A stretch of DNA of 64,000 nt from an uncultured Neptuniibacter sp. (GCF_947498015.1 NZ_CANMIR010000003.1:248001-312000), one strand, 5' to 3'; counted from the stretch's first letter, positions 33,145-42,754 are shown. Translations and numbers: made by a program. Notes: generated by a model not told the origin, from the sequence alone.

Positions 33145-34896
33145 TTATTTTGGTAGTTTGAATGTCCAAACAGTGCCACCCTGGTTCAGGTGTTTAACAC
33201 GTTTAGCCACTTCACCACCCCATAGAGGTACTGCACCACCCCATCCGGATACTACAGATAGGTACTGCTCGCCGTTCTGCTCCCAAGTTACTGGAGAGCC
33301 AACGATACCGGAACCTGTGTTGAACTCATATTCAACTTTACCGGTCTTAGCGTTCAGGCCTTTCAGGTAACCCTCTGGTGTACCGAAGAATACCAGATTA
33401 CCTTTTGTTGCCAGTACACCACCCCAAAGAGGTGCGTAGTTTTTGTAACGCCATACCTCTTTACCGGTTTTAGGATCCATCGCACGCAGAACACCGATGT
33501 ACTCGTCGTTCATTGGTTTGATGGTAAAGCCTGCACCTAAGTACGCTGCACCTTTCTTGTATGCAGTTGGCTCATTCCAGATATCCATCGCCCATTCGTT
33601 TGAAGGAACGTAGAACAGCTCAGTATCCTGGCTGTATGCGATTGGCATCCAGTTTTTACCACCCAGGAAGGATGGGATCGCCAGAACGGACTTACCTTTC
33701 TTGCCATCTTTGGAGTTAGCTGGGTTGCCCGGACGGTTTGCATCATCATAGATTGGACGACCGGTCTTAGGATCAAGTCCTTTAGCCCAGGTGATCTTGT
33801 CTACAAATGGGAAACCACGGATGAAGTCACCGTTCTCACGGTTCAGGACATACATGAAGCCGTTACGGTCAGCCGTTGCTGCTGCTTTAACTGTTTTGCC
33901 GTTAGCTTTGTAGTCGAAGGAAACCAGCTCGTTTACACCATCGTAATCCCAACCATCGTGTGGCGTAGTCTGGAAGTGCCATACGATTTTGCCGGTATCA
34001 GGATCGATCGCCAGACGTGAAGAGGAGAACAGGTTATCACCAGGACGCAGGTGAGAGTTCCATGGTGCAGGGTTACCTGTACCGAAGAACAGCAGGTCTA
34101 CGTCAGGATCGTAGGTACCGCCCAACCATGTTGCAGCACCACCGGACTTCCATAGATCGCCAGGCCATGTTTTACCTGCCTGACCACCGGAGATTCCGTT
34201 TTCGGTTTTCTTGCCATCTTTCCAGATGTAACCCATGTGACCTTCAACGGTTGGACGAGTCCACGCCAGTTTACCGGTCTTCGCATCGTACGCTTCAACT
34301 TTACCTACGATACCGAATTCACCACCGGATACACCTGTGATCACTTTACCTTTCGCGATCAGAGGTGCCGCAGTGATAGAGTAACCTGCTTTGTAGTCTT
34401 CAACCTTCTTCTTCCAGACTACTTTACCGGTCTTAGCGTTTAGCGCGACCAGTTTAGCGTCCAGCGTACCGAAGATCACAAGATCATCATACAGGGCTAC
34501 ACCACGGTTGATTACGTCACAGCAAGGCATGATGCCATCAGGTAGACGTGCATTGTATTCCCACAGCTCTTCACCTGTATTAGTGTCGACTGCGAAAACA
34601 CGAGAATAAGATGCTGTAACGTACATTACACCATCTTTAACAATTGGCTGTGATTCCTGACCACGCTGTTTTTCACCGCCGAAAGAGAACGCCCAGACAG
34701 GACGCATATCTTTAACAGTTTTCGTGTTGATTTTGTCCATTGGGCTGTAACGCTGGCCGCGAGGGCCCATACCATTCGTTACAACATCTTCTGGAGTCAT
34801 CTGGTCGTTAATGATGTCTTTATCAGTAACACCAGCTTGTGCCGTGCCCGCAACAGTCATCGCTGCAACTAAGGCAGACAGTGCGAATGTTTTCAT
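33145..34896 (-). CDS. pedH: PQQ-dependent alcohol dehydrogenase, lanthanide type (ExaA/PedH-like)
   Basis: 583 residues with a signal peptide (cleavage near AQAGVT): a periplasmic eight-bladed quinoprotein. Adjacent cysteines at 125-126 form the ring disulfide over PQQ. W-motifs ([25 protein letters not shown]) mark the propeller blades. The catalytic Asp317 is followed at +2 by Asp319 (WDYDG), the extra ligand of lanthanide-dependent enzymes such as XoxF and PedH; Ca-type enzymes have Ala, Ser or Thr there. E193 and N275 are likely metal ligands. It oxidises short-chain alcohols and passes electrons to cytochrome c-550. Single gene with its own promoter and terminator. Confidence 0.93.
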   Translation of the reverse strand: MKTFALSALVAAMTVAGTAQAGVTDKDIINDQMTPEDVVTNGMGPRGQRYSPMDKINTKTVKDMRPVWAFSFGGEKQRGQESQPIVKDGVMYVTASYSRVFAVDTNTGEELWEYNARLPDGIMPCCDVINRGVALYDDLVIFGTLDAKLVALNAKTGKVVWKKKVEDYKAGYSITAAPLIAKGKVITGVSGGEFGIVGKVEAYDAKTGKLAWTRPTVEGHMGYIWKDGKKTENGISGGQAGKTWPGDLWKSGGAATWLGGTYDPDVDLLFFGTGNPAPWNSHLRPGDNLFSSSRLAIDPDTGKIVWHFQTTPHDGWDYDGVNELVSFDYKANGKTVKAAATADRNGFMYVLNRENGDFIRGFPFVDKITWAKGLDPKTGRPIYDDANRPGNPANSKDGKKGKSVLAIPSFLGGKNWMPIAYSQDTELFYVPSNEWAMDIWNEPTAYKKGAAYLGAGFTIKPMNDEYIGVLRAMDPKTGKEVWRYKNYAPLWGGVLATKGNLVFFGTPEGYLKGLNAKTGKVEYEFNTGSGIVGSPVTWEQNGEQYLSVVSGWGGAVPLWGGEVAKRVKHLNQGGTVWTFKLPK

Positions 34897-35229
34897 TGTA
34901 CGCTCCTCTACGGATATTTTTATTGGCGTTCAGGAGAGAGCCGGGAAATTTTCCCGAATCATGTAGCAATTGTTTGGCTTTACCGTTTTTTCAACAATTA
35001 AACAGCGGAAGTAGTTTTCTCATCACTTGGTAGTAATACCAGAAAGCATCGACGCCACGGGGGCTACAGCGGTGTTTCTACACCTGTGCAGGTCATGATT
35101 TCAAACATCTGAAGAGGTCTGTGCAGTCTCTATTTTGTTTCTTTACACAGATTTACATAGCTTTACATACTAAGGTCTTATCTCACTGAAGGGTTTGCCG
35201 GATAATCAGGCAAAATTTACAGGGAGAGA
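34897..35229 (-). promoter_or_regulatory. Promoter region of the PQQ alcohol dehydrogenase, shared motifs
   Basis: No gene. It carries CTACCAA (minus strand; 35027-35033), shared with exaC and cytochrome c-550 upstream regions; a GGTGTAGAAAC element (minus; 35074-35086), also at 39132-39142; and GCGGAAGTAGTTTTC at 35004-35018. AGGAG-type ribosome site lies just upstream of the dehydrogenase start (AGAGGAGCGTAC). Confidence 0.45.
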
Positions 35230-35769
35230 ATGATGCAACACTCAACACAGCTACCTAAACCGATGATCGGCCTTCACTGGATCATTGCGATCCTTATGAT
35301 TGGCAGTCTTGCTTTCGGGATCTATCTGGAGGAGCTGCCCCGCTCTGCAGATAAAGGTGACCTGATCGGGTTACACAAATCTTTCGGGATTTTGGTTCTG
35401 CTCTTAGCAATTCTGCGTATATTCAACACACTACGCACCGGCTTCCCGCAGCCGCTTACCCCGCCTACCACCTGGCAAAGCCGTATCGCTTCGGGCACTC
35501 ATATCATTCTGCTGGCAGGCACTGTGTTAATGCCTGTTTCTGGTGTAATGATGTCAGTCGGTGGTGGCTACCCTGTCGCATTCTTTGGCGTTGAACTGAT
35601 CGCTAAAGGGGCTGAGATAGAGTGGCTAGGAGGACTGGGTCACATCGTTCATGGTGTAGGTGCAAACTTGATTATTGCGGCCATCGTTTTACATGTTGTC
35701 GGTGCTCTGAAACACAGCCTGATCGATAAAGATGGCACAATGAAAAGAATGCTGGGCCGATCTGTATAA
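35230..35769 (+). CDS. Cytochrome b561 family protein
   Basis: 179 residues, four membrane spans (about 14-32, 47-66, 84-106, 138-160). Haem-ligand His residues are in MIGLHWI, LIGLHKSFGI, TSGTHIIL-like loop and LGHIVHGVGANL plus AIVLHVVGALKH. These di-haem proteins move electrons between quinol and periplasmic acceptors. Divergent from the alcohol dehydrogenase gene, with ribosome site AGGGAGAG. Confidence 0.88.
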   Translation: MMQHSTQLPKPMIGLHWIIAILMIGSLAFGIYLEELPRSADKGDLIGLHKSFGILVLLLAILRIFNTLRTGFPQPLTPPTTWQSRIASGTHIILLAGTVLMPVSGVMMSVGGGYPVAFFGVELIAKGAEIEWLGGLGHIVHGVGANLIIAAIVLHVVGALKHSLIDKDGTMKRMLGRSV

Positions 35770-35775
35770 AAAAAT

Positions 35776-35797
35776 AAGGCGCTCAGATGAGCGCCTT
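35776..35797. terminator. Bidirectional terminator between cytochrome b561 and the metallohydrolase
   Basis: AAGGCGCTC-AGAT-GAGCGCCTT between convergent genes; A-rich on one side, T-rich on the other. Confidence 0.8.
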
Positions 35798-35801
35798 CTC
35801 T

Positions 35802-36728
35802 TCAGAATACCGCCTCCTCATAGCGGGCGTAGATATGCGCCACGGTGCGCTCAAACTCCCGCTGGCTTAACGCAACAGTACGGTACTCCTCTTTGATTGG
35901 AATGCGGATCACCTCGGTCATACTCATACCCGACTCTGCAGCTGCCGACAGCGTTTCGTCCAGCCAGGCCAGATATCCCTCCATCTGCTCAAGCGCTTCC
36001 ATCCCTTTGACCACCGGCCCATGCCCAGGAACCATCAGTTTGAAGTTGAAAGCCTTCATCTCTCTTATCTCCTCCAACCAGACTTTGAGGCCCGGTGTAT
36101 GCGGTGTGGTTAACGCCCGCTGGTAGAAAACAATATCAGATGAGAACAGCACGCCGGTCTTCTTATCAAAAATCACCAGATCTGATCCGGTATGACCGCT
36201 GTATGCCATCAATTGCAGCTCATGACCGCCAAGTGCTAGCACCCCGGGTTCGACGGTTTCAGTCGGCAGTTTTACCTCTGTTGAGCGCATCCAATCCCCG
36301 ATCATGCGGTACATATTCTCAGCAAATGCATCCCCATGCTGTGCTAACTGAACCTTGGTTTTGGGCAGTGACAGTATCGGCAGATCACTAAACGCCTGAT
36401 TCCCCAGAAAGTGGTCAGGGTGATGATGGGTATTGAAGACATATCGGATCGGCTTATCTGTCACGGTAGCGATCACCTTACGCATAGCTCTGCCATACTT
36501 TAATGAGGGACCGGTATCGATAACGACCACTCCCTCATCCGTGACTATAAATCCCGTATTGACGATATTCCCGCCATTTTTGTTACTAAAATCCTCAAGT
36601 TTGCCTACCAGTACCCAGGTATCTTCTGCCACCTGCTCAGCCTGTAGTTTGTACTCAAGCGGCGCCGCAGTAGCTGTAAGCGACAGCACCGATATGATGG
36701 CTATCATGAAGCTGACTAAGTTCCTCAT
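35802..36728 (-). CDS. Quinoprotein relay system zinc metallohydrolase (MBL fold)
   Basis: 308 residues, signal peptide (cleavage near ATAAPL). Metallo-beta-lactamase fold: THHHPDHFLG carries HxHxDH, then later His residues in YSGHTGSD and PGHGPVV. It lies at the end of the cytochrome c-550 operon with the SoxYZ-like carrier and the binding protein, the arrangement called quinoprotein relay system. Exact reaction unknown; a role in cofactor or metal handling for the dehydrogenase is suspected. Periplasmic. Confidence 0.9.
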   Translation of the reverse strand: MRNLVSFMIAIISVLSLTATAAPLEYKLQAEQVAEDTWVLVGKLEDFSNKNGGNIVNTGFIVTDEGVVVIDTGPSLKYGRAMRKVIATVTDKPIRYVFNTHHHPDHFLGNQAFSDLPILSLPKTKVQLAQHGDAFAENMYRMIGDWMRSTEVKLPTETVEPGVLALGGHELQLMAYSGHTGSDLVIFDKKTGVLFSSDIVFYQRALTTPHTPGLKVWLEEIREMKAFNFKLMVPGHGPVVKGMEALEQMEGYLAWLDETLSAAAESGMSMTEVIRIPIKEEYRTVALSQREFERTVAHIYARYEEAVF

Positions 36729-36736
36729 ATCACCTC

Positions 36737-37492
36737 CTATAACGCCTGCTCAAATTCGTTACCACCGTTGTCACGCAACCAGACCGAGTGTTTTTGTGTG
36801 TTATCACGCACATCAAAGGTAATGACTGGGTTTTCGCTCACCGGCTGTGAGAGCTTTAAGCGTGCAAGATCATCTCCCTGATCTGATCGAACCACAACCT
36901 GCTCGATATAGAACTCAGGGATCGCATCTACTAAGCCCGTATCCATAGGATGGATCACTTTAAACTTATAGCGGCCGCCTTGCTCTCTGGGGAAGAACTT
37001 ACTTTTCATCTCACCCAGATGGCTCTCCCAGTAGGGGTTACCCGCTGCAGCACTGGGGGTTGTACAGCCACCCCCGGCGGCATCAAGGTAACTGCCACCA
37101 ACATGCCAAACACCCTCTTTGGTCAGTACTGCTGCACGAATTGCGGTGCCCTGCTGGACTTTTATCCGTAAAGAGACACGAGGAATAATCTGCGGGTGGG
37201 GGTAATAGGTAAAGATATGCTGGATCGGGTTGAGATCTGCCCAGGCGACAATGCGCTGAATATTCCCTTTCAGCGCTTCGGCATCCACGGTCACAGGCAC
37301 CTGCGTCGGATCTTCTGCAAACTCAGGCAGATTAACTTTGATCCGATCATCAAATCTGTATGGGTCCTGTCCAATAAACTGCTGGCGCATATAGTCCCAC
37401 AACGGGGACTCCAATGGATCAGGCTCTGCAGCCAGGGCCAGCGTGGGAACTGCTGCGCTTAAAAACAGAGCAGCTATTGTGCGTTTCATCAT
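36737..37492 (-). CDS. Quinoprotein dehydrogenase-associated SoxYZ-like carrier
   Basis: 251 residues from the ATG at 37492 (a second ATG at 37489); the longer frame upstream lacks a ribosome site, whereas GAGGGATGAG precedes this one. Signal peptide to LALAAEPD. N-terminal SoxY-like part ends GGGCTTPSAA, with a Cys as in the SoxY carrier arm, and the C-terminal SoxZ-like part ends DVRDNTQKHSVW. It lies 8 bases upstream of the metallohydrolase, so the carrier is probably its partner. Substrate unknown. Confidence 0.88.
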   Translation of the reverse strand: MMKRTIAALFLSAAVPTLALAAEPDPLESPLWDYMRQQFIGQDPYRFDDRIKVNLPEFAEDPTQVPVTVDAEALKGNIQRIVAWADLNPIQHIFTYYPHPQIIPRVSLRIKVQQGTAIRAAVLTKEGVWHVGGSYLDAAGGGCTTPSAAAGNPYWESHLGEMKSKFFPREQGGRYKFKVIHPMDTGLVDAIPEFYIEQVVVRSDQGDDLARLKLSQPVSENPVITFDVRDNTQKHSVWLRDNGGNEFEQAL

Positions 37493-37538
37493 CTCATCCC
37501 TCTTATTTTTATTGTGACGGATCAGGTTACTGTGGCGT

Positions 37539-38462
37539 CTAAGGCTGCTTTGCAACCTCCTGATAGAGTGCCGGTAGCTCATAACGTAGGCCATAACGCT
37601 GATAGATCGCTTCCATCTCGCCGGAACGAACCATACCGTCAACAACCTCCTCTATGGCGTAACCCAACTGGCGATAGGTGTGTTTGATCGCCATACCGAT
37701 ATCCCATTTCTGCTTACCCATCATCGGATAGCCGTTTTCACCGAGCTTATATTTACTTTCACTCTGTTGAGAGACCAGCCAGTCAACCTCTGCACGCATC
37801 GCCATCACAGCATCCACTTTTCCGGATTGCATCCCGCTGAACGCTTCTCGCGCATTGCTAAAGTGATGGGTTTTATCACGCATACGACCACCAAAGGCCG
37901 AGGTCAGATAGAACGCAGGCAGGCTATCGATCTCTACACCGATCGGGTGATACTGGAACACAGCAACTGTGGAGACGTTATCCAGTTTGGTGCTGTCATA
38001 AACCACCTGCCAGCTTTCACGCTGATAGGGGCCAAACATCACAACCATTTCGTTGATCACCGCACCGGTTGAATCCTGCATGTAGCTGTATTCACGGTCA
38101 TAGGGCACGCGCATCATCACATCTGCAAGGTTCTTAAGCGCCAGAGGCTGCTCTTCATTCTTATCGAGATAGTGCCCTTTCCAGACATTATTTCTCAGAT
38201 CATCATCAAGATTTTCATCCGGTGTAATCCAATGAGGTTTAAAGGTTACACCCAACCCCTTGGCGATCCGCTTCCCTACTTCCACATCAACCCCGGTAGG
38301 CTGACCATTTTCGATATAGGAATACGGCGGGAAATCTCGATAAAAACCCACTTTGATATAACCACTGTCGATCACGTCATCGTAATAACGCGCTTGCGCC
38401 AGGCTGCTAAGCAGGCTGGCGCAAGTGAAGACTGCAGTGCTAATTACAGTGAATTTATTCAT
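37539..38462 (-). CDS. Quinoprotein dehydrogenase-associated SBP_bac_3-type binding protein
   Basis: 307 residues from the ATG at 38462 (MNKFTVIS), which overlaps the cytochrome stop by 8 bases; the longer frame lacks a signal-peptide start. Signal peptide to AQARYY. VGFYRDFPPYSYIENGQPTGVDVEV is the solute-binding opening, and KWDIGMAIKHTYRQLGYAIEEV ends the fold. No cognate ABC permease is in this operon; such orphan binding proteins accompany quinoprotein dehydrogenases (XoxJ/MxaJ-like) and may help enzyme assembly or metal loading. Confidence 0.9.
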   Translation of the reverse strand: MNKFTVISTAVFTCASLLSSLAQARYYDDVIDSGYIKVGFYRDFPPYSYIENGQPTGVDVEVGKRIAKGLGVTFKPHWITPDENLDDDLRNNVWKGHYLDKNEEQPLALKNLADVMMRVPYDREYSYMQDSTGAVINEMVVMFGPYQRESWQVVYDSTKLDNVSTVAVFQYHPIGVEIDSLPAFYLTSAFGGRMRDKTHHFSNAREAFSGMQSGKVDAVMAMRAEVDWLVSQQSESKYKLGENGYPMMGKQKWDIGMAIKHTYRQLGYAIEEVVDGMVRSGEMEAIYQRYGLRYELPALYQEVAKQP

Positions 38463-38898
38463 CGGTATAACGTGTTTCCAGGTATGCACGAATAGCCCAA
38501 AGCGCTTCCTGGCTCAGGTGCTCTGCCATTTTAGGCATGTAGACACGGCCATCACGAACCGCACCGTTCACTACACGATACTGATACCACTCATCACCTT
38601 CGATTCCCGGCTCAAGGTAACGAAGATCTGGCGCGATACCTCCAGAGATTGCATCAAGACCGTGGCAGCGTGCACAGTTCTGTGTGTACGCAGAGGTACC
38701 GATCTGTACGGCAAGTTCACGGTTCTCATACTCTTCGTTATATGGATTCTGTTCCAACCACTCTTCGCCAAGTGGTGTCAGACCAGCGACATCAACGTTC
38801 TGTGGAGTAACATCACCATGCGCCATGATCTGGCCGGAAAGGACAGCAGTAAACATACCTGCCGCAGTTAAACCCAATAGCTTTTTATTGATAGACAT
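38455..38898 (-). CDS. pedF: Cytochrome c-550 (PedF type)
   Basis: 147 residues with signal peptide (to IMAHGD). Haem site CARCH near residues 75-79 and axial Met in MPKM near 122. The family is the direct electron acceptor of PQQ ethanol dehydrogenases in the periplasm. First gene of the operon with the binding protein, carrier and metallohydrolase. A CTACCAA element lies about 200 bases upstream. Confidence 0.93.
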   Translation of the reverse strand: MSINKKLLGLTAAGMFTAVLSGQIMAHGDVTPQNVDVAGLTPLGEEWLEQNPYNEEYENRELAVQIGTSAYTQNCARCHGLDAISGGIAPDLRYLEPGIEGDEWYQYRVVNGAVRDGRVYMPKMAEHLSQEALWAIRAYLETRYTDE

Positions 38899-39083
38899 CT
38901 TAATTTCACCACTTAGTTTTTATACTTTTCGCCACCCGAGAAAACGCTCTAATAACAGATCGGGTTTTTCGCTCTTAACGAAACAGGTGCGAATCTCGTT
39001 TCTAAAGCGGAAGCCACACACCTCCGCAGTGATGTCTATATGATATTGCGAGGGCAAAATGGCTCAGAATTGTACTTTGGGTT

Positions 39084-39105
39084 TCAAAAACTACTCCCTT
39101 GGTAG
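39084..39105 (-). promoter_or_regulatory. Candidate operator CTACCAA-N3-AGTA-N-TTTTT upstream of cytochrome c-550
   Basis: On the minus strand CTACCAAGGGAGTAGTTTTT, matching the site upstream of exaC (20230-20251) in order and spacing. A GGTGTAGAAAC element at 39132-39142 lies beyond it, as in the alcohol dehydrogenase promoter region. The spacer 38899-39297 contains no gene. Confidence 0.45.
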
Positions 39106-39297
39106 GAATTGCCACCCTTGAGGGCACTTTAGGTGTAGAAACGGGCCTCAAAAACAGTACCTAGGGTGTAGATCACCTTAGATGCAAACTTGCCGATATC
39201 CACTTAACGGAGAGATTGGGGAAAATTGCAGGACACAAAGAAACGGTGCCCTGCTGATAAATATCAGGGAGATGAGATACCAAACCTAATGCATAAC

Positions 39298-39708
39298 TTA
39301 CGCAGGTCTGGCGATATGTCTGATAAATTTGGTAATACGAATATGATCAAGTTTAACGTTCAGATAACCGATCAAAGCAAAACTGGCAATCACCCCAGCC
39401 GCGTAATCAAAGTTTCCGGAGAAGAAAAGAAACGCAAGGGGAACTCCAATGACCATTCCTGTGAGAGTAGATTTGGCTGGGGAGTTGTAGTCACCCACTA
39501 CGTAGGTTTTCCCATCGATCTCCTGCACAAACCCTGTAAACTCACCATTCCCAGGCCAATTCCCTTTCGCGTGGAGCTTAATCTTGCTCTCATACACTTC
39601 CCCTTTCAGATGGGGAAACTGTTTTTTAACTCCGTTAAAGACCAAAATCTGTTTGGCCTTCTCGACAATATCGCATTTAGAAACGCACGTTCTGTATCTG
39701 AAATTCAT
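39298..39708 (-). CDS. Hypothetical membrane protein
   Basis: 136 residues. Soluble N-terminal ~75 residues with HAKGNWPGNGEFTGFVQEIDG, then two membrane spans (about 82-98 and 102-118) and a basic tail. The C-terminal span pair and short tail suggest a membrane-anchored protein. No family recognised; it lies between the cytochrome operon and the LuxR regulator gene. Confidence 0.55.
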   Translation of the reverse strand: MNFRYRTCVSKCDIVEKAKQILVFNGVKKQFPHLKGEVYESKIKLHAKGNWPGNGEFTGFVQEIDGKTYVVGDYNSPAKSTLTGMVIGVPLAFLFFSGNFDYAAGVIASFALIGYLNVKLDHIRITKFIRHIARPA

Positions 39709-39843
39709 GACAACAAATCCATTTTTAAGTCATTACTGCTGGTTTAACGATCACGCATTAAACTACATCAGCGACAACTAATAAAGGGTTGCTGTAGCTA
39801 CAAAAAGAGAGGTCTGAAACCACTCATTTATTAAACAGATCAA

Positions 39844-40509
39844 TTAGTGTTGGAGGGTCTCAGGCACTGCCTTGTTACAGCCAAACTTCAAAACTCCAGC
39901 CTGAATTGCATAGTGTACAAATTCAGCTGTTGAGCCGATATTAAGTTTGTTTTTCAGTATAGCCGTGTAATTGGAAACTGTCTTAGTACTGATATTTAAA
40001 TTGCGTGCAATTTCATGGCTACTATCACCCTTCACAAGCGCAGCAAAAATGGCATATTCCCTTGTTGTCATTGAATCGATACGAGATTGCGCCTGCTCAG
40101 AGATAGAACCTGCTAATCGCTCCATCAACTCATCCTCAATGTAGGGTTCTCCAGCGGTTATTTTCTTGACCGCCTCGATCAACACCTCTGGCGGGGAACG
40201 CTTCGTGATATACCCTTTGACCCCCACAGCCAGTGACGCTTCCAGAATAGGCAGTTCATCATGCATGGAGAACATCAGTATTTTTGCGTCTGGCTGATCC
40301 TGTAACATCTCCCTGGCGATATCGACACCGTTAACCCCATGGATATTCATATCCAGTATGATGATATCAGGGCATTGCCTTCGATTAATTTTGATCGCCT
40401 CCTCAGCCGTACCCGCATCAGCAACCTCACAAGGCGCAAAAATGGTTGAAAGTAAGCTGGTATAGCCTCGCCGAACAACGGCATGATCATCTGCAATTAA
40501 AATTTTCAC
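39844..40509 (-). CDS. LuxR-family response regulator (paralogue of 41933)
   Basis: 221 residues from a GTG at 40509, whose AAAGGAG ribosome site is five bases upstream and which overlaps the kinase stop by 4 bases (GTGA); the paralogue starts at the same position. Receiver with DDHAVVRRGY at 7-16, Asp in IILDMNI near 54 and Lys in YITKRS. GerE-type DNA-binding end: STKTVSNYTAILKNKL. Partner of the kinase at 40506. FlhR/MxaB-like control of quinoprotein genes is likely. Confidence 0.92.
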   Translation of the reverse strand: MKILIADDHAVVRRGYTSLLSTIFAPCEVADAGTAEEAIKINRRQCPDIIILDMNIHGVNGVDIAREMLQDQPDAKILMFSMHDELPILEASLAVGVKGYITKRSPPEVLIEAVKKITAGEPYIEDELMERLAGSISEQAQSRIDSMTTREYAIFAALVKGDSSHEIARNLNISTKTVSNYTAILKNKLNIGSTAEFVHYAIQAGVLKFGCNKAVPETLQH

Positions 40510-41816
40510 ACGCACTCCTTTACGCATACTGGGAAACTTAGTTTCACGCTGCACCCTTCAGACTCAGTCGTCTTAATATCAAGCGCTCCATGCAGGAAAT
40601 GCGCGCGCTCCTTCATTGAACGAATGCCAAGCCCTGACATTGCAGGACTACACATCCCCTGACCATCATCTTTAACCAGCACCGTACAGTTATCTGACCG
40701 GTCAAGCGCAACCCCCAGATAAACCGCCGTCGCACCGGCATGTTTTGCAATATTTGTCAGCGCTTCCTGCAAGATCCTGTAGACGTGGGTTTTACGCTCA
40801 TCTTCCAGCTCTGGCAGGTGCATAGGAAGATCCAACTGTACGTGGATCTTATGGGTAGTCTGCCACTGTGAAACCAGCAACCTGATCGCTTCAAGCACAC
40901 TCACTCGCTCAAGGGCTACGGGGTGTAAATTCTGAATCAGTTTGCGGAAGCTCGTCTGCATAGAGTCACAGTGTTGTGAGATCTGCTCACCCACGTGCCC
41001 TATCAGGGAGGGATTATCTTTGGATGCGGCTACCAGATAGGCTTGTGCACGTATCCCTGTCAGGTATTGGCCAAGGTCATCATGAAGCTCTCTGGCAAGA
41101 TAGGCTCGCTCAGCCTCCTGTACGCGGATCAGTTCCTGCGTTAATGCCCGGTTCTCACCCTCTGCCTTTTCCAAAGAATGAGCCATCGCATTAAAATACC
41201 CTGATAACTCGTTGATTTCACGAATGGAATAACTTTCCATTCTGGCGCAATATTGCCCATTTTTGATAGCACCTAGAGCATTCACAAAGTCTGAAACAGG
41301 CTTGATCCCACGCTTAACACCCCAGGAGATCGCAAGATTGGAGATCACTGCACTCAGTAAAAACAGCAGTAAAACCAACTGCACCGACTCCCAGACCTCC
41401 TCTAACTCATCCTCGATATTGCCCCTGAGATGCAACACTCTCCCATCTGGCAGATAGCGGAAGTAATGCTTCTCCTCTAACTTTTGTAGACCGGGTATCA
41501 GATCCGTAAACCAAGCAGGTATATCACTGGGCTCTTTATGAGCATCCAGTAACTTTTGAGAGAGTGGAGAGATATTGCCATCAGACATTTTCAGAACAAC
41601 ATGACGAACGCTACCGCCATCAACCAGTTGCGCAAGCAGGATCTCATCATTGGCAGCAGCGCTCATCAGGCGATGGGTAAAACTGACACCTGCCGTCACT
41701 TCCCGGGAGATATCTTTGCTCGCCTGCAGCAATATTGCGTAAAGCGTAATCAGTGACGCGACCAGAAAGACCAAAGCCACCAGCAGGTTTAATCGAAATA
41801 CAGCACCCATCTGCAT
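40506..41816 (-). CDS. NarX/UhpB-type sensor histidine kinase
   Basis: 436 residues. Two membrane spans (about 8-28 and 145-165) enclose a periplasmic domain of about 115 residues. A HAMP domain follows, then a HisKA_3 dimerisation helix with phosphorylated His in LARELHDDLGQYL near 242, and an ATPase domain with ILQEALTNIAKHA, DDGQGM and GLGIRSMKERA. Location beside two LuxR regulators and the alcohol oxidation genes suggests a sensor of alcohol or metal availability (compare FlhS, PedS2); this is inference. Confidence 0.92.
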   Translation of the reverse strand: MQMGAVFRLNLLVALVFLVASLITLYAILLQASKDISREVTAGVSFTHRLMSAAANDEILLAQLVDGGSVRHVVLKMSDGNISPLSQKLLDAHKEPSDIPAWFTDLIPGLQKLEEKHYFRYLPDGRVLHLRGNIEDELEEVWESVQLVLLLFLLSAVISNLAISWGVKRGIKPVSDFVNALGAIKNGQYCARMESYSIREINELSGYFNAMAHSLEKAEGENRALTQELIRVQEAERAYLARELHDDLGQYLTGIRAQAYLVAASKDNPSLIGHVGEQISQHCDSMQTSFRKLIQNLHPVALERVSVLEAIRLLVSQWQTTHKIHVQLDLPMHLPELEDERKTHVYRILQEALTNIAKHAGATAVYLGVALDRSDNCTVLVKDDGQGMCSPAMSGLGIRSMKERAHFLHGALDIKTTESEGCSVKLSFPVCVKECV

Positions 41817-41932
41817 ACCTATCTAGTTTGATAGCTTTAGTATGCAAATGAGTACTGTCTTAGAAGAATGCCCCGAACGGGCTAAATACGTATGAACTTA
41901 AGTAGTAAATCCTACCCGGCAGATGTATTGAG

Positions 41933-42580
41933 CTACTCTGATGGTCCTGGCGCAAACTTAACAACGCCAGCCTCTACCGCCATATGAACGAGCTCCGCTG
42001 TCGATGAGAGACTGAGCTTACTTTTCAGTGTTGTGACGTAGTTAGACACGGTTTTGATACTGATGTTGAGGGTATCAGCGATATGCTGGTTGCTCTGGCC
42101 ACGAGCCAGCATGACAAAAACTTCAAACTCACGCTGAGTCAGTTCTCTTAAGCGCTCGTCGGCAACATCCTGAGTGTTGAGGGCCAACTTCATCACCAGA
42201 TCATATTCGATAAAGATCTCGCCACGATTGATCTTAGTTACGGCTTCTAGCAGCACCTTGGGTGAACCCGATTTGGTGATGTAGCCCATGGCACCAGCAT
42301 CAAGCGCCTGTTTTACGATGGGAGCTTCGTCATACATGCTGAAAAATAGAATTTTAGCGTCAGGTTGATCTTTAAGGATCTGAGTTGCCGCTTCAATACC
42401 GCTCACACCCGGCAGGTTTACATCCATGATAAGGAGATCAGGTGAGTGGCTGGTAAACTTTTCGATCGCCTCTTCACCACTGGAAGCCTCAATGATTTCA
42501 CAGGGCTCAATAACCGTCGGTAAAAGGCTAGCATAGCCCTGACGGACAACTGAGTGATCATCGGTAATTAAAATTTTCAT
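41933..42580 (-). CDS. LuxR-family response regulator (paralogue of 39844)
   Basis: 215 residues. Receiver with MKILITDDHSVVRQGY, Asp in LLIMDVNLPG, Lys in GYITKSG, and GerE end SIKTVSNYVTTLKSKLSL. Roughly half of the positions match the 39844 product, so they arose by duplication. It lies 117 bases upstream of the kinase gene with its own ribosome site. The two regulators flank one kinase; which is phosphorylated is not visible. Confidence 0.92.
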   Translation of the reverse strand: MKILITDDHSVVRQGYASLLPTVIEPCEIIEASSGEEAIEKFTSHSPDLLIMDVNLPGVSGIEAATQILKDQPDAKILFFSMYDEAPIVKQALDAGAMGYITKSGSPKVLLEAVTKINRGEIFIEYDLVMKLALNTQDVADERLRELTQREFEVFVMLARGQSNQHIADTLNISIKTVSNYVTTLKSKLSLSSTAELVHMAVEAGVVKFAPGPSE

Positions 42581-42754
42581 GCCATCTCCACAACGCTATT
42601 CCCGGCCAATCCTACTTGAAAGGCAGGACTGTTAACAGCATAGGCGCTTATGAGTTGTTTATATAGGGAGATGTGAAAATTTCAGGAAGGAAATCAAGAG
42701 GTAAGGCTGATCAGGAAGGAAAGGATCTGACCAGCCCCAGAGGAACAGCTGGGT

